From NCBI GenBank assembly GCA_016705245.1, contig JADIYM010000004.1, positions 62,001 to 126,000 on the forward strand: a DNA stretch of 64,000 bases. The letters are read 5' to 3'. The translations under genes were made by a program, and so were the position numbers. The notes beneath the pieces were generated by a model that made no database searches, was not told the origin of the DNA, and worked only from the letters and a program-made list of their open reading frames with translations. Below, one piece after another: positions 62,588 through 64,000 of the stretch (positions are counted from its first letter, which is position 1; each line of letters opens with the position of its first letter). Source of the DNA: Blastocatellia bacterium. GTDB lineage: Bacteria; Acidobacteriota; Blastocatellia; UBA7656; JADIYM01.

Positions 62588-64000
62588 CTAGCTCCCGCCG
62601 ATCGGGTCGCCCTGCGGCACCGGCAATCGCTCGGTCGGCTTCTGGGGTTCGAATGGGCGAGAGAGGAAGCGCTCGATGTCGTCGCGCAGCATCCTTCGGA
62701 ATGCCTCGTACGTTGGCGCACGCCGCACCCCAAGGCGCTGTGACAGGCGGCGGAGTCCGTCGGTCGCGATCGCGCGCACTGCCGGACTGGCCGACACATC
62801 GCCTGATAGCCGCATCAGCCCATCGACGACGACGCGCTGCACCTCGATACGGACCAGCGCCCGGTTCGCAGTCTCGCGCGGCTCGCTCGAGAATGCCCGG
62901 CCGACGATCGCCTCGATCACTTCGTCAAGCGAAGGCTGGCGGGCGTCGCGGGCATGAAACGCCACGACACGCGCCGCGCGGTGTGGCTCGAGCAGCCCGC
63001 GCACGACCATGTCCGCTGCAATCGATGCGGCGCCGGACGGGTCGAAGAACGGGTCCGTACGTTTTGGAAATGCTTCGCGCACGACCGAGTCGGTCCCCAC
63101 GCGACTGGCGGAACAAGCGCGACGATGCGCTCCGGAACCTCGAGCTCGGCTGGCTCCAGGGCGTCGAGCACTGGAGGCCAACGCCTCGCGCTGTCGCTCG
63201 GGCGAGATCACCTCGATCGGCGTCTCGGGACTCACTTTCGCGTCCTTTCGAACAGAGAACGAAAAGTGCGCGCCACCGACGGTCTTGACCGCGGCTTGCA
63301 GGTGGTACCGATGGTGGAAGTAGAGCGGCAGGAATACGGCTTCGAGCTGCGAGAGCGCCTGTCCATCGGCGATGTTCGTAGTGCCGAATCGCTCGATCGC
63401 CAGTCGGCGTACACGCAGCTCGTGGCGGAGATTCGCCACCGCGTCGTCGCCGTTGTCCCACAGGCTGGCGCGAGGATCGGCCGCGCCAGCCGGGCGGGCT
63501 TCGTCGTCCGCCAGATACCGCATTCCGCCGGCAATGGCGTCGCTCACGAGACGATCGAGCTCGGACTTGTCATTGGCGCCAGCCGGAAACTGCCGGTACC
63601 CGTACGATATCGCCGTCTTGTCGTATGCCCCGATTCCGTTCGCGTAGGCGTCCGACAGGTCGACCCGGCCGTCGACGATGCGCACCCGAGGCGCGGGATA
63701 GTCCATCACCGAAGCCCGGTCGCGCGTCGACGCCGCGAAGTTGTGGTTGAGACCGATAGCGTGGCCAACCTCGTGCGCCGATAGCTGCCGGATGCGCGCA
63801 AGAGCCATCGACTCGGCCGAAGCTCGATCCGCCGGATCCACGAGATACGAAGAGTCAGGCCCGGCTGCCATCCCGCACGCGCCGGCGTGCTGAGGATCCA
63901 GACCGCTCGCAAGCAGCACGTCCTGCCTAGCTCGCTGCGAATCGAGCGTCACGTTCCCCTTGAGAATCTCTCCGGTGCGCGGATCGACGACGCTCGCCCG
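62588..64000 (-). CDS. Zinc-dependent metalloprotease of the DUF5117/DUF4953 type, 5' end outside the window
   Basis: The frame is open to the right edge (VVDPRTGEILKGNVTLD at the edge). The active site is HEVGHAIGLNHNF, a metzincin-type HExxHxxGxxH, followed by ASVMDYPAPR with the Met-turn-like Met. Typical downstream blocks are YANGIGAYDKTAISYGYRQF, LRRHELRVRRLA-like text and FLPLYFHHRYHLQAAVKTVG. Between about 63100 and 63175 the text loses sense, while the alternative frame reads VLDALEPAELEVPERIVALV, so two cancelling one-base indels are likely. Full-length relatives have 800-900 residues; about half is missing. Exported protease by family; target unknown. Confidence 0.85.
   Translation of the reverse strand, partial: RASVVDPRTGEILKGNVTLDSQRARQDVLLASGLDPQHAGACGMAAGPDSSYLVDPADRASAESMALARIRQLSAHEVGHAIGLNHNFAASTRDRASVMDYPAPRVRIVDGRVDLSDAYANGIGAYDKTAISYGYRQFPAGANDKSELDRLVSDAIAGGMRYLADDEARPAGAADPRASLWDNGDDAVANLRHELRVRRLAIERFGTTNIADGQALSQLEAVFLPLYFHHRYHLQAAVKTVGGAHFSFSVRKDAKVSPETPIEVISPERQREALASSARRPGASRARGSGAHRRACSASRVGTDSVVREAFPKRTDPFFDPSGAASIAADMVVRGLLEPHRAARVVAFHARDARQPSLDEVIEAIVGRAFSSEPRETANRALVRIEVQRVVVDGLMRLSGDVSASPAVRAIATDGLRRLSQRLGVRRAPTYEAFRRMLRDDIERFLSRPFEPQKPTERLPVPQGDPIGGS

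Overview
The window is high-GC bacterial chromosome (roughly 60-65% G+C by eye). The mix of gene families points to an Acidobacteriota-like organism: a very large Oar-type TonB-dependent receptor, a sortilin/VPS10-type beta-propeller protein, a DUF5117-type zinc metalloprotease, an SBBP-repeat secreted protein and many dispersed palindromic repeats. That is inference from gene content; no rRNA or other marker is present, and I found no tRNA, rRNA or CRISPR array.

Layout. 0-7 kb: a nitrite-ammonification module (two NarK-type transporters, an outer-membrane porin, NrfH, NrfA). It is divergent from a secreted protein cut by the left edge, and both promoters carry a Crp/Fnr-type dyad with the same spacing. 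7-14.6 kb: O-antigen ligase-like protein, PurK, Bax-inhibitor-1 protein, an ECF sigma / zinc anti-sigma / secreted protein operon and an Mla-type ATPase. 15-26 kb: di-haem oxidoreductase, SIMPL protein, a processive GT2, DUF3052 and DUF971 proteins, SBBP protein and a Ser/Thr kinase with a long novel C-terminal half. 26.5-40 kb: FAD disulfide oxidoreductase, AraC regulator, twin lipoproteins, MarR-YceI pair, GT2, Oar-like receptor and an NtrC-type regulator.

41.4-46.9 kb holds the most system-like locus: HPt protein, coiled-coil protein, a membrane-spanning OmpA-domain protein with a large cytoplasmic half, a Ras/Rab-like GTPase and a histidine kinase, packed nearly end to end, with a response regulator on the other strand. 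I infer a phosphorelay plus GTPase module tied to the peptidoglycan. 47-64 kb: BaiN-type flavoprotein, PepSY protein, DUF1697, a bacterial voltage-gated cation channel, DUF1611, a graveyard of mobile-element fragments, CoA-transferase, a photoactive-yellow-protein-like PAS protein with an N-terminal CxxC pair, VPS10 propeller protein, Rsm22-family protein and a metalloprotease cut by the right edge.

Two general points matter when reading the annotation. First, at least eleven single-base frameshifts fall inside otherwise well-conserved genes, mostly in short homopolymers; this looks like residual assembly indels rather than gene decay, so split genes are given as one feature. Second, several families of palindromic or MITE-like repeats occupy most of the gene-free stretches.
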